A stretch of DNA of 64,000 nucleotides, taken from positions 16,035 through 80,034 of the forward strand of contig CANIII010000024.1 of the NCBI GenBank assembly GCA_947467605.1. Direction: 5' to 3'. A program made the position numbers and the translations under genes. The first letter of the stretch is position 1. Each line of letters begins with the position of its first letter. Source of the DNA: Acidobacteriota bacterium. GTDB lineage: Bacteria; Acidobacteriota; Vicinamibacteria; Vicinamibacterales; SCN-69-37. A model generated the notes under the pieces. It had not been told where the DNA came from, ran no database searches, and saw only the letters and a program-made list of their open reading frames with translations. Shown here one piece after another: positions 8,468 to 18,225 of the stretch.

Positions 8468-10758
8468 CGCTGAGACATCGATTTGCCGGTGGCGCTCTCG
8501 CGGCGCTGATGCTCTGGGCCGGCGGTAGCGGCGATCGCCTCGTCGCCTGCGGCCCATTCTTCTCGCAGCTAGTGTTCACCAACGCCGTCTATCCACACAA
8601 TCCCGACGCCTATGCGATCGGATCGCTGGGCATCGTGCAGCCGCGCTATGCGCGGCGGTATCTCGTGCAGGCCTATCGGCGATTTGCGGGAATCGCTCCG
8701 GCCGGCGCCGACGTGATTCCTTCAACCGAGACCGCGAGCACGGTCGCCGTCTCGCGATGGCTCGTGGCGATTCAACAAGTGCCAAGCGCTACGCAGACCA
8801 GGCGACCGCGCGCCCTCAGTCGCGTGGAGCGCAGGACCGCCGAGTACGCGTTCTTTGATAACTGTGGCAGCGACGCGTTTGTCGTGGCGACGGAGACATT
8901 GAAGGCACTGGTGCAGCAGTTTGGCGCGGCGTCATCCGGCGTGCGGTCGTGGGCCACGGCGCAAGAAGCCGTCTTTGCCAACTGCGAAGGCGATCCGGCC
9001 ACACCGCTCACACTGCCGGAGCCCGCCTCGGCGACGCTCGATCCGACCCTGATCGCCGATCGCGCCTACCAGACGGCCGCTGCCTACTTTTACGCGACGC
9101 AGTACGAGAAGGCCGAAGCCCTGTTCCGCGCCATTGCTGCCGACCGCACCTCGTCGTGGCAGCCGGCGGGACGCTATCTCGCCACACGCGCGTTGATCCG
9201 GCGAGCGCTCGTGTCCACCGCCGACCAGGCGGTCGCACGCACACTTCTCAGCCAGGCTGACGCGGAACTCGGCGCGATCGTCGCCGATCCCGCGCAGGCA
9301 ACGATGCACGGCGCGGCGCGCGGACTGCGCAGGTGGGTGCTCGTGCACCTGCGGCCGGCCGATCGCCTGGCCGAAGCCGCGAAGGCGCTCGCGACTTCGC
9401 CGCAGCCGTCGGCGCAGGACTACACCGACTACACCGTGCTCATGGATCGGCTGGTCAATGAGAACGTCATCTACGACTATGCCAAGGTCAGCGAGGCGCT
9501 GATCCGCGGTGACGATCTCACCGACTGGATCGTCGCGCTGCAAGGTCGGGGCGGCGCGGGACAGGCGCGCGCCCTGGCGCAGTGGAAGTCGACGCAGACG
9601 CTGCCCTGGTTGGTGGCGGCGCTGTGGCGTGTCGATGCGGACAGCGCGGATGCCACGGCACTGCTTGCCGCGGCCGACGCCGTGAAGGCATCCTCGTCGG
9701 CATTCGCGACCGTCTCGTTTCTGCGCGTGCGCCTGCTGATTGCGCGAGGTGATCGATCGTCGGCACGGATCGCGCTGCAGTCACTTCCGGATGCGCCGAC
9801 ACCTGCATTTCCGGCCGCCGCCATCAATCTCGTCCGTTCATTGCGCCTCAGCGTGGCCGAGAATCTCGACGAGTTCCTGGCAGCCGCACCCCGTATGCCA
9901 GTATCGACGGGCGGATCGTTTGCCGACGCCTACGGCAGCGACACGAACGGACCGTTCGCACTGCCGGCGTTCGACGTCGACGCCGCGGTGACGCTGACCG
10001 AGCAGATGCCGCTCAGTCAGCTCGTGGACGTCGTGCGCTCAGCAACTTTGCCACAGCGGCTCCGACTCAAGGTCGCCATCATGGCGTGGACGCGCGCCGT
10101 CGAGTTGCGCGATGACACCGCGGGACTGGTCGTTGCGCCTCTGCTGCAGAAGTTTGCGCCGGCACTATCGCCTGATCTCGATCGCTACGTGAAGGCGACG
10201 AGCGCTGACACGCGACACGTCGCCGGCATCCTCACGCTGCTGCGATGGCCGGGCCTCCGCAACTACGTCCCGCTGGCTGAAGAGATCAGCGTGTATCGAG
10301 GCACCGAGCCGCGCGACGACATCGCGCTCGATGCGATCGGAGTGAACTGGTGGTGCGGCTTCACGCCGCGGACGTACCAACCCGCAGGTCCATACGATTG
10401 GTCGAAGGAACGTCCGGTGACGAGTCTGCCAGACGTGTCGTCGACGACGACACGATCCACCGCGCCGGGATTTCTGACCGCGGCGGCACACGTGGCGGCG
10501 TCCGCCGAGTGGATGCGACTGCAAACTCTGGGGTCCGCCCCGACGTATCTCGCGGCGGAAGCGGCGGCGTGGGCCGAATCGCGGCCGCGCGATCCGGAGG
10601 TCGCCGAAGCGCTCGCGCGCGCGGTCAAAGCCACGCACTACGGCTGCGGCGATGACAAGACGGGCACGTCTTCACAGCGTGCCTTCGCGCTGCTCCACAA
10701 GCTCTATCCGAATTCGTCATGGGCGAAAGCCACGCCGTTTTGGTACAACGCCCGGTAG
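8464..10758 (+). CDS. Large secreted protein of unknown function, partner of DUF3142
   Basis: 764 residues starting at ATG 8464, which overlaps the DUF3142 stop (ATGA); a longer frame starting upstream is rejected because this coupling fixes the start. A signal peptide ends around ACGPFFSQLVFT, where the CGPFF motif follows the predicted cleavage site. The body is Ala-rich and helical with repeat-like segments (AYFYATQYEKAEALFRAIAADRTSSWQPAGRYLATRALIRRAL), suggesting a TPR-like solenoid. The C-terminus has several Cys and Trp residues (NWWCGFTPRTYQP, HYGCGDDKTG). I recognise no enzymatic motif. It probably works with the DUF3142 protein at the cell surface (inference from coupling only). Confidence 0.75.
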   Translation: MTLRHRFAGGALAALMLWAGGSGDRLVACGPFFSQLVFTNAVYPHNPDAYAIGSLGIVQPRYARRYLVQAYRRFAGIAPAGADVIPSTETASTVAVSRWLVAIQQVPSATQTRRPRALSRVERRTAEYAFFDNCGSDAFVVATETLKALVQQFGAASSGVRSWATAQEAVFANCEGDPATPLTLPEPASATLDPTLIADRAYQTAAAYFYATQYEKAEALFRAIAADRTSSWQPAGRYLATRALIRRALVSTADQAVARTLLSQADAELGAIVADPAQATMHGAARGLRRWVLVHLRPADRLAEAAKALATSPQPSAQDYTDYTVLMDRLVNENVIYDYAKVSEALIRGDDLTDWIVALQGRGGAGQARALAQWKSTQTLPWLVAALWRVDADSADATALLAAADAVKASSSAFATVSFLRVRLLIARGDRSSARIALQSLPDAPTPAFPAAAINLVRSLRLSVAENLDEFLAAAPRMPVSTGGSFADAYGSDTNGPFALPAFDVDAAVTLTEQMPLSQLVDVVRSATLPQRLRLKVAIMAWTRAVELRDDTAGLVVAPLLQKFAPALSPDLDRYVKATSADTRHVAGILTLLRWPGLRNYVPLAEEISVYRGTEPRDDIALDAIGVNWWCGFTPRTYQPAGPYDWSKERPVTSLPDVSSTTTRSTAPGFLTAAAHVAASAEWMRLQTLGSAPTYLAAEAAAWAESRPRDPEVAEALARAVKATHYGCGDDKTGTSSQRAFALLHKLYPNSSWAKATPFWYNAR

Positions 10759-10785
10759 ACGATCCGATGATGCGCGGCGACTCGG

Positions 10786-12306
10786 CTACTTCCGAGTGAG
10801 CGCGCCGCGCAGCTTGTCGGCCATCGAACCGCCGAACGACTGCGCCTGGGCCGCGCCCTCGCGCTGCGCGTAGTCGCGCACTTCTGCCGCCTCCGCGGCT
10901 TCGGCGATGCCTTTGACCGTGAGGCGAATTCGGCGTCCGGCCGCGTCCACTTCCTGCACGAGCACTTCGAGTTCTGAACCGAGGGGAAATGCCTTGAGCA
11001 TGTCCATATCGCGCGCAACGCCCGTCTCGCTTGACGGCACGAGACCCGTGACACCCGGCGCGAGAAAGACGAAGACGCCGAACTTCTCGTGACGCTCGAC
11101 TTTGCCCTTCAGCTTCGCCCCCGGCACGATCGCGGAGCGTGACGGCGCGGCCGAGTCGGCACGTGAAGTGCCCTCCGCCACGAGCGCCACACCGATTCGC
11201 TTCTTGTCGGGATCGATGCTGAGAATCTCAAACGCGGCAGTGGTGCCGACGGCCACCGACTTCGCCCATCCACCCGGACGACCGGTCGGCGCAAATGTTG
11301 ACGCGTGCGCGAGCCCTTCAATGCCCGACTCGAGTTCAACAAACGCGCCGAACTCGGCCACGCGTGTGAACCGCCCGGTGAGGACCTGCCCCACCTTGTA
11401 GTTGGCCAACACCATCGACCACGGATCGGCCATGAGCTGTTTCAGCCCAAGCGCGATCTTGTCGTCTTCGACGCGCAGCACTTTCACGGTGATCTCTTCG
11501 CCGGGTTTCACGATCGCGCCCGCATCCGAGATCCGCGACCAGCCCATCTCGGACACATGCAGCAGACCCTGCACGCCGCCGCCGAGGTCAATGAACGCGC
11601 CGAAGTCGCGCACGGACACCACACGACCCGTCACGATGGCCTCGGGCTGGATCGACGCGCGCACTTCGACCGCGCGAAGCTTCTGCTCATCTTCCTGCAG
11701 TGAACGCCGTGAGACGACGAACTTCTGCCCGCCTTCCTTGAATTCCACGATCTTGAACGTGTAGACGCGACCGACGTGCACGTTCGGGTCGGTGTCACGA
11801 ATGATGTCGATCTGCGACTGCGGGCAGAACGCGCGGAGCCCGGCGATGCGGACCTCGTAACCGGCCTTGACGGCCTTCTCCACCTTGCCGTCCACTGGCA
11901 GGCCGGCCCGCGACGCGTCTTCGATCTGCTGCGCCGATGCGGCACCGCGCTGCAACTTGCGCGACAGCTTCAGCCCACCCATCGTCGACACCACGGTCGC
12001 CTGGATGCGGTCGCCGACCTTGGCCTCGACGACGCCGTCGTGGTTCTTCAACTCGTTGATGTCGATCGTGGCTTCGCCCTTGGCGCCCACATCGACGAGC
12101 GCGGCATCCGCGCCGATCGAGACAATGACGCCCTCGATGACCTGGCCGTTCTGAAAGCGCTTGGTCTGGTAGGACGCCTCAAACATGGCCGCAAAGTCTT
12201 CGCCGGTGTCGGCGTCGTCCTGGACCTCGATGGCATTCGGGATCTCGAGTGCGTTCTGGGTCTCGATTTCGTTCTCGGTCTCGATTTCGTGTTCGTTCTC
12301 GCTCAC
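10786..12306 (-). CDS. S1 domain RNA-binding protein with five S1 repeats
   Basis: 506-residue cytoplasmic protein related to ribosomal protein S1. Five S1 OB-fold repeats can be read: GQVIEGVIVSIGADAALVDVG, then a degenerate second repeat, then two well-conserved ones (VTGRVVSVRDFGAFIDLGG, LTGRFTRVAEFGAFVELE) and a last one (LKGKVERHEKFGVFVFLAPG). The N-terminus is acidic with repeated E/N/I/T residues (ENEIETQNALE). GTG 12306 is chosen rather than ATG 12336 because AGAGGAG lies 6 bases before the GTG, while nothing precedes the ATG. Possible roles are translation initiation or RNA decay; a six-domain canonical S1 is expected elsewhere in the genome. Confidence 0.88.
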   Translation of the reverse strand: MSENEHEIETENEIETQNALEIPNAIEVQDDADTGEDFAAMFEASYQTKRFQNGQVIEGVIVSIGADAALVDVGAKGEATIDINELKNHDGVVEAKVGDRIQATVVSTMGGLKLSRKLQRGAASAQQIEDASRAGLPVDGKVEKAVKAGYEVRIAGLRAFCPQSQIDIIRDTDPNVHVGRVYTFKIVEFKEGGQKFVVSRRSLQEDEQKLRAVEVRASIQPEAIVTGRVVSVRDFGAFIDLGGGVQGLLHVSEMGWSRISDAGAIVKPGEEITVKVLRVEDDKIALGLKQLMADPWSMVLANYKVGQVLTGRFTRVAEFGAFVELESGIEGLAHASTFAPTGRPGGWAKSVAVGTTAAFEILSIDPDKKRIGVALVAEGTSRADSAAPSRSAIVPGAKLKGKVERHEKFGVFVFLAPGVTGLVPSSETGVARDMDMLKAFPLGSELEVLVQEVDAAGRRIRLTVKGIAEAAEAAEVRDYAQREGAAQAQSFGGSMADKLRGALTRK

Positions 12307-12416
12307 GGACAGCTCCTCTGGACGATTCCTTAGCATTCTGACTCAGATTGTTGTGGTCGCACCGTGATCCGGGTAACATCGCGCTTCTATTCGTCCTTCA
12401 TCTGGGAGCACCGCCG

Positions 12417-13052
12417 ATGGCACTCGTCGACTGGCACATGCAGGGGTGGGAAGTCGCCAATTGCAACTGCAACTGGGGCTGCCCGTGTCAGTTCAATCAA
12501 CTGCCGACGCACGGCGACTGCAAGGCCTACGTCTTCGTGCACATCGACACCGGCTCGTTCGGCGGCACGAGCCTCGACGGCCTCCGATGGGGAATCATCG
12601 CGGCCTGGCCCGGCCCGATTCACAAGGGCGGCGGCACGATGCAGATCGTTGTGGATGAGCGCGCGAACGCCGCCCAACGGGCGGCGCTCGAGGCGGTGGC
12701 GATGGGCAAAGAGACCGAGCCGATGAAGCTCGTCTGGTCCGTCTTCGCCGCGATGACCGCGACCTTTCTGCCCACCGTGGCCAAGCCCATCGATCTGACC
12801 GCCGACATTGACGGCCGCACGGCGACGATTCGCGTCCCGGGCCTCGTCAGCGGCGACATCAGCCCCATCACCAATGCCACCACGGGCGTGGCGTCGCGCG
12901 TCCGCGTGCAGCTCCCGAACGGCTTCGAGTTCACCGAGGCCGAGTTTGCCAGCGGCACGGCAAAGGTCCATGGTCCCATTCCGCTCGACTTCACTAAGAC
13001 GCATGCACACTTTGCGCGCGTCCACTGGAGCACGCACGGCGTGGTGCGTTGA
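12417..13052 (+). CDS. DUF1326 domain protein
   Basis: 211 residues with the DUF1326 signature right after the start: a Cys-rich NCNCNWGCPCQF followed by HGDC, and GLRWGIIAAWPGPIHKGGG. The clustered cysteines suggest metal binding. ATG 12417 is preferred to an upstream in-frame ATG at 12348 because GGGAG precedes it and the conserved domain begins within ten residues. Its stop overlaps the start of the DUF2182 membrane protein. DUF1326 and DUF2182 genes are often adjacent (family knowledge), suggesting one membrane-associated metal-handling unit. Confidence 0.88.
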   Translation: MALVDWHMQGWEVANCNCNWGCPCQFNQLPTHGDCKAYVFVHIDTGSFGGTSLDGLRWGIIAAWPGPIHKGGGTMQIVVDERANAAQRAALEAVAMGKETEPMKLVWSVFAAMTATFLPTVAKPIDLTADIDGRTATIRVPGLVSGDISPITNATTGVASRVRVQLPNGFEFTEAEFASGTAKVHGPIPLDFTKTHAHFARVHWSTHGVVR

Positions 13053-13792
13053 CCCACCGCACCACCCTATTCGTCGTCATTCTCATTCTGAGCGCCCTGT
13101 CGTGGTGGTGGATTGCCGCCATGGGCATCGACATGTACGGCGCGATGACGGGCGCCTCGGCGTGGATGATGACGCCGACGTGGGACACCGCGCACGTGCT
13201 GCTGCTCTTTGCGATGTGGACCGTGATGATGGTGGCGATGATGCTGCCGTCCGTGACGCCGCTGCTGCTCATCTACAACGGCGTCGCCCGCCGAACCGAG
13301 GTGCCGGGCTACGCACCATCATTCGTGTATCTGGTCGCGCTCGGCTATCTCGTCGTGTGGACGCTATTCAGCGGCGGTGCCACCGCGCTACAGCGCCTGT
13401 TGACGAGTGCCGCCGTACTCAACCCGATGATGGAACTCGCGAGCCGACGCGCAAGTGCAGGTCTGCTCATCCTTGCCGGCGTCTATCAGACCTTGCCAAT
13501 GAAGGCGGCGTGTCTGAAGCAGTGCCGCGCGCCCATGGCATTTCTCGCGGAGCACGCGCGGCCCGGTGCCGCGGGCGCATTCGAGCTCGGCCTGCGACAC
13601 GGCATCTACTGCATCGGCTGCTGCTGGGCGCTGATGCTGCTGCTTCTGGCCGGCGGCATCATGAATCTGTGGGTGATCGGCGCTCTGGCGGTCTTCGTCG
13701 CCATTGAGAAGATTGCCCCCGCCGGAAACGCGACTCGCTGGATCGCCGCCACATCACTGATCGGCGTGGGGCTCTTTCTCTTCGCGACGTAG
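13049..13792 (+). CDS. DUF2182 integral membrane protein (predicted metal-binding)
   Basis: 247-residue polytopic membrane protein of the DUF2182 family. Landmarks are MAMWTVMMVAMMLPS-like Met-rich helices (actual: LFAMWTVMMVAMMLPSV), the YQTLPMKAACLKQCRAP segment and GIYCIGCCWALMLLL near the C-terminus. Met and Cys in the helices fit a proposed metal-binding role. The start is a TTG at 13049 overlapping the DUF1326 stop (TTGA); an ATG further in would cut the first helix. The stop is directly followed by the stop of the convergent tricorn-like gene, with no spacer. Confidence 0.88.
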   Translation: MTHRTTLFVVILILSALSWWWIAAMGIDMYGAMTGASAWMMTPTWDTAHVLLLFAMWTVMMVAMMLPSVTPLLLIYNGVARRTEVPGYAPSFVYLVALGYLVVWTLFSGGATALQRLLTSAAVLNPMMELASRRASAGLLILAGVYQTLPMKAACLKQCRAPMAFLAEHARPGAAGAFELGLRHGIYCIGCCWALMLLLLAGGIMNLWVIGALAVFVAIEKIAPAGNATRWIAATSLIGVGLFLFAT

Positions 13793-16700
13793 TCACCCCA
13801 CAATCTGCTTCAACAACTCCTTCACCGCAGCGTCGAGCTGCGTGTCTTTGCCCTGATAGCTCTCACCAATGGCCCGCCGCACCGCAACGTCGACCTGTCG
13901 TGGGTGCAGTTCCATGTCTTTGCCGTCGTTGCCCTGGATCTTGGTGCCCGGCATCCGGACGGTGGTGCCATCAATGAGCGTGACGCTGCCCGTGAAGATG
14001 ATCCATCCGGCGGTCGGCTCGCCGACGACCTTGCCGAGCTTCAGTTCGCGATACCCTTCCGTGAAGTCTTCGGCGTCCGAGAGCGAATTCTGATTCGTCA
14101 CGAGCACGGTCGGCAGCTCGAGCGATCGCTGCCCGAGCGAGGTTCGGGCCGGCGACGACGGGAGGCCGCGTGAGGTCATGGTGAGATACCCGCGCCGCGC
14201 GAGTACGTCGATCGCGTAGACGTTGACGAACCCGCCGTTGTTGTTGCGCACATCGATGACCACGCCGAGCTTCGCGCGGTTGTCCGCATCGAGATCCAGT
14301 GCCAGCTGCTTGAGCGCGGCTTCGGACATGTCGCGAATGTGGACGTAACCCAGCTTGCCGCCGCTGATCTTGTCGACGTAGGCACGATTGCTTTCGACCC
14401 AATCGCGATAGAGCAACGTGCGCTCGGCGCCGGCCGCGATCGGCGCCACGACCACCGCGCGTGCACTGGCGCCGTCGGGCGCCGCCGACACCTTCAGGTC
14501 AGTACGCTTGCCTACCGAGTGCATGAGCTGTTCGTCGAGGTTGAATGCGGGTCCAACCGGCACGCCATTCACCGCCGTGATGTAGTCCCCGGCTGTGATC
14601 TGCTTCGAGATCGCGGCCGGCGCCAGCGGCAGCACTGACGTCACTTTCAGTCGTCCGTTCGCTTCGTATTCCGCGCGATCGAACGTCACGCCGAGCCGAC
14701 CGCTATTCGACGGTTGCCCCTGGAATCCCGTGCCCCCTGCCGCGCCCGAGTGCGACGAGTTGAGCTCGCCCAGCATCAGATTCAACACGCGCCGCAACTC
14801 GTCCGACGTCCTGACACCGGCCACGATCGGCTCGAACTTGGCGCGCACTTCGTTCCAGTCGGCGCCGTGGAACTTGTCGTCGTAGTAGCCATCGCGCATG
14901 TATGTCCACGCCTGACGGAACACCTCCATCTTCTCCTGCGAGAAGTCGACGTCGAGTTCAGCCGTGACATTGACGGCGCGCGTCTGCCGCGTCGTCACAT
15001 CCGCAATGTTGATGCGGCCGCCTTCAAGGAAGAAGACTTCGCGACTGTCGGACGTGAACTGCGCGTTCGACTTGCCGCCGGGCGTTGTCGTCAACTGTCG
15101 CGACTGACTGCCGGCGGCGGCACCACCGCCGCGCCCGCCGCCAGCCGCCGGCGTGTCGAGCGGATAGACATACAGATTGCCGTCACCGCTCGCCAGTAAC
15201 CAGCGCCCATCGGGGCTGATACCCTGCGCGCTGTAGTTCGTGCCGAGCGCGACATTGCTCACGCGCCGGCGAATCTGATCAAAGTCGATCTCCACCGCCT
15301 TCGGCTCCGGCCGCGCTGGCGTCGCGCCCGCTCCTCGGCCGGCACCGCCGCCACGCGCGGGCTCCTCCTTGAACAAGTCGCGGAACTGATCCTCGACAAA
15401 CTTCGGCGCGCGCGCCGTGAGATCCACGCGCACCACATCCACGTCCTCGGTGCGCTGGCTGGTGTTGAACACCAGGAACGTCCCGTCGGGGCTCCACGAC
15501 AGTGTGTTCGTGTTGGCGTTCGGAATCGCGGTCACCGGTCGGCTCTCACCCCCCGATGCGGCGACGATGTACGCGTTGCGAAACGATCTCGTGCTCAGAC
15601 CAAGGTACGCAATCCACTTGCTGTCGCTGGACCACGCGATGTTACGCTGCGCGGCGCTGATATAGCCCGTCGCAATGATGCGCTCCTGCTTGCTCTCCAT
15701 GTCCATGACGACGAGCGACTTGTCGTCGCGCACGAACGTCAGCATCTTGCCGTCAGGTGAGAACTTCGGGGCATCGTCGCCCAGAGCATTCTTCGTGACC
15801 TGCGTTTCGGTCCCCGTCGTGAAGTCGTAGAGGAACAGGTGCTGCACGTTGTCGCGTTCTGACATGTAGACGATGCGCTTGCTGTCGGGGGCCCATTCGA
15901 GCTGGCCTTCGCGGGCCAGGCTGCGCGTGACGCGCGAGGCCGTGCCGCCGTCACGCGCCGACGCCGCGAAGATCTCGCCGCGCGCGACAAACGCCACCTT
16001 GCGCCCATCCGGCGAGAGCGCGAGGTCGGTGAACGTGTTGTTCAGCGTGACGTGCTCGCTGACCGGGCCGATGGAGGCCCCGCTGCGCCGAATCTTGACC
16101 TCGGTCGCCTTGCCCGACGCGGTGTCGAACGACCAGATGCCGAAGTTACGCTCGAAGACAATCGTCCGGCCATCGGCCGAGATGTCGGGAAACAAGACGC
16201 GCCCGGACTTGAAGTCGGTCACGGCCTTCGCGGAGCCGGTGAGCGGTTTGATCCAGAGGTTCTCGGCACCCGAGCGATCCGACATGAAAAACAGACTCTT
16301 GCCGTCGGCGCTCCACATCGGCCAGAAGTTCTTGGCGCCTTCGTCCACGAGTTTCTCGTAGCCGGTGGTCGACAGCCCCTTCATCAGCCAGATCTCCGAC
16401 TCGTCGAGGTGCGAGTGGCCGTTGCGCCACCACTGTCCTGGTCCGTTGCCGCGCGTGCTGAACGCGATCGACTGGCCGTCAGGTGACGCGGCCGCACCGA
16501 ATTCGTTAGTGAACCGGTCGGCCGTCACCGGCATCGGCATGCCGCCCGACACGCGCACGCGATAGATGTCGCCGCCGGCGATCTCACGCGAGCTCGACGT
16601 GTAATACAGCCACCGACCATCACGCGACCAGCCATCGAGCAGCTCATTGCCGTCATCGAAAGTCAGTCGTCGTGTATCGCCGGTCGCGAGTGTGAGGAGG

Positions 16701-17020
16701 TAGATGTCGCCGCCACCGGTGCGATCAGAGACGAAGGCCAGCGTCGTGCCATCGGGCGAATACTCAGGCTGCGATTCGTTGGCTGGGTGCGACACCAGCA
16801 GGCGCGCATCGCCGCCGCCGACGGGCACGGTCCAGAGATCTCCGCCCGATGCAAACGCGATCTGTGCATGATCCGGCGAAATGGCCGGCTCCGTGAAGTA
16901 CGCCTGTGCGTCAACAGCGGATGACGCGCGCGCAGCTGGCGCCGGCGCTTGTGCCGCCATCAGCGGCAAACCAAGAACGAGCAGGGAGGCAGTGGTCAGG
17001 CGGCCGACGGGGTTCGACAT
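13793..17020 (-). CDS. Tricorn-like S41 peptidase with beta-propeller and PDZ
   Basis: 1075-residue exported protease resembling the archaeal tricorn core. Order: signal peptide ending near LMAAQA; about 600 residues of PD40/WD40-like blades (repeated SPDG...IAF..., e.g. ISPDHAQIAFASGGDLW, YSPDGTTLAFVSD); a linker rich in Gly/Arg; a PDZ-like domain (LGVTFDRAEYE...AAISKQITAGDYITAVNG); and the S41 catalytic domain with the nucleophile serine in NQNSLSDAEDF near residue 980. It should degrade oligopeptides in the periplasm. ATG 17020 is chosen over 17089 because the signal peptide starts just after it. Divergent from the creatininase-like gene with 67 bases between the starts. Confidence 0.9.
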   Translation of the reverse strand: MSNPVGRLTTASLLVLGLPLMAAQAPAPAARASSAVDAQAYFTEPAISPDHAQIAFASGGDLWTVPVGGGDARLLVSHPANESQPEYSPDGTTLAFVSDRTGGGDIYLLTLATGDTRRLTFDDGNELLDGWSRDGRWLYYTSSSREIAGGDIYRVRVSGGMPMPVTADRFTNEFGAAASPDGQSIAFSTRGNGPGQWWRNGHSHLDESEIWLMKGLSTTGYEKLVDEGAKNFWPMWSADGKSLFFMSDRSGAENLWIKPLTGSAKAVTDFKSGRVLFPDISADGRTIVFERNFGIWSFDTASGKATEVKIRRSGASIGPVSEHVTLNNTFTDLALSPDGRKVAFVARGEIFAASARDGGTASRVTRSLAREGQLEWAPDSKRIVYMSERDNVQHLFLYDFTTGTETQVTKNALGDDAPKFSPDGKMLTFVRDDKSLVVMDMESKQERIIATGYISAAQRNIAWSSDSKWIAYLGLSTRSFRNAYIVAASGGESRPVTAIPNANTNTLSWSPDGTFLVFNTSQRTEDVDVVRVDLTARAPKFVEDQFRDLFKEEPARGGGAGRGAGATPARPEPKAVEIDFDQIRRRVSNVALGTNYSAQGISPDGRWLLASGDGNLYVYPLDTPAAGGGRGGGAAAGSQSRQLTTTPGGKSNAQFTSDSREVFFLEGGRINIADVTTRQTRAVNVTAELDVDFSQEKMEVFRQAWTYMRDGYYDDKFHGADWNEVRAKFEPIVAGVRTSDELRRVLNLMLGELNSSHSGAAGGTGFQGQPSNSGRLGVTFDRAEYEANGRLKVTSVLPLAPAAISKQITAGDYITAVNGVPVGPAFNLDEQLMHSVGKRTDLKVSAAPDGASARAVVVAPIAAGAERTLLYRDWVESNRAYVDKISGGKLGYVHIRDMSEAALKQLALDLDADNRAKLGVVIDVRNNNGGFVNVYAIDVLARRGYLTMTSRGLPSSPARTSLGQRSLELPTVLVTNQNSLSDAEDFTEGYRELKLGKVVGEPTAGWIIFTGSVTLIDGTTVRMPGTKIQGNDGKDMELHPRQVDVAVRRAIGESYQGKDTQLDAAVKELLKQIVG

Positions 17021-17087
17021 GGCGGCATTATGCACCGTGAGGTGTGCCCCCTTGATCCGCGACCCCCTCAGGCATACATTCCTCCTC

Positions 17088-18161
17088 ATGAAGAAGCTGC
17101 TGCCGCTGTGCCTGCTCGTCGCTGCCCTTGTGCCTGTGATTCACGCGCAGATTGCCCCCGGCCAGGGCGTCGCGGGCATGAATGTGGACAAGGTGGTCGA
17201 ACTCGATTTGCTCACGCAGAGCGAGCTTGCCGACAAGATCAAGAACGGATGGACATCCGTATTTCTCGTCGCGGGCGGCACGGAGATCCGTGGACCGCAC
17301 GCCACGATCGGCGTGCACAACGTGCTCGCCACCCACCGCGCGGTGGAATCGGCGCGCCGCCTCGGAAAGACCATCGTGGCGCCGACGATCCCGTTTGCCG
17401 TGGCCGCCACGGGCGGATCAACCGCCGCACAGTGGAAGGCATTTGCCGAGGGTGACGGCCCCACGGCACCGAATCCCGGCGCGATTCAAGTCGACTCAGC
17501 CACCTTCAAGGGGATCGTGCAGGGCGGCGTCGAGAGCCTGATGTTCATCGGCTTCAAAGACATCTTCGTGATGGGCGATCACGGCGGCGGGCAGAACGAA
17601 ATGAAAGCCGTGGCCGAAGAGATGACCACGAAGTTCGCCGCGAAAGGCATCCGCGTGCACTACGTCGGCGACTTCTACCAGAAGACGCACGACGACATCG
17701 ACATGTACATGTACACGCACAAGCTGCCGATCGCGGGTCATGGCGGCATGATGGAAACGGCCGAGATGATGTACTGGGAGCCGACCCAGTTTGCCTTCAT
17801 CCGCCCGACGTACAAGACGGTGCCGTTTGACGGCACGCGCTTCGAAGGCGCATCGCTCGAAGCCGATCTGAAGGCCTGGAAGGATCGGAAGGACGCAGCG
17901 GCCGCGCGCGCGAGTGGAGCGCCAGCGGCGGCGCCGGCTGGCGGTGGTGGCACGGCAGCAGCCGGCGGCGGACGTGCCGGCGGTGGTGCCGGCGGTGGCG
18001 CGGCAGCAGGCGGTGCGAACGCTGCGGCACCGGCGCGAGCCAACAACGGACTGAGCGGTAACCCGCACTTCGCGACGAAAGAGATCGGCAAAGACCTCGC
18101 CGAAATCGGCATCACCAACACCGTGGCCCAGGTGAAGAAGCTGCTCGCCGGCGGCAAGTAG
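17088..18161 (+). CDS. Creatininase family protein with altered metal ligands
   Basis: 357 residues: signal peptide (MKKLLPLCLLVAALV...), creatininase-like amidohydrolase domain, then a C-terminal Ala/Gly-rich low-complexity tail and a short conserved end (FATKEIGKDLAEIG). Creatininases bind two metals with E-x-H near the N-terminus, an Asp about ten residues on, and a glutamate in the ETS region. Here the first motif reads GTEIRGPH, so the second ligand histidine is Arg, and the Asp site reads GVHN. The MGDHGGGQNE and GHGGMMETAEMM segments remain. It may therefore bind metal differently or be a non-catalytic subfamily member. No Shine-Dalgarno is visible before ATG 17088. Confidence 0.8.
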   Translation: MKKLLPLCLLVAALVPVIHAQIAPGQGVAGMNVDKVVELDLLTQSELADKIKNGWTSVFLVAGGTEIRGPHATIGVHNVLATHRAVESARRLGKTIVAPTIPFAVAATGGSTAAQWKAFAEGDGPTAPNPGAIQVDSATFKGIVQGGVESLMFIGFKDIFVMGDHGGGQNEMKAVAEEMTTKFAAKGIRVHYVGDFYQKTHDDIDMYMYTHKLPIAGHGGMMETAEMMYWEPTQFAFIRPTYKTVPFDGTRFEGASLEADLKAWKDRKDAAAARASGAPAAAPAGGGGTAAAGGGRAGGGAGGGAAAGGANAAAPARANNGLSGNPHFATKEIGKDLAEIGITNTVAQVKKLLAGGK

Positions 18162-18188
18162 CGCGCTCGGAGCGGCACGCGTGTGGAG

Positions 18189-18210
18189 CCGCCGGGCTTT
18201 AGCCCGGCGG
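18189..18210. repeat. REP-like hairpin, loop TT/TTTA type
   Basis: 10-base perfect stem CCGCCGGGCT / AGCCCGGCGG around TT, ending 15 bases before the GTG of the LLM oxidoreductase. It belongs to the same family as the hairpins at 25558, 25584, 45601, 62323 and 62345 (GGGC-TNA-GCCC type). It would form a stem-loop in the mRNA leader. Confidence 0.7.
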
Positions 18211-18225
18211 GACTAAACTTGATGC

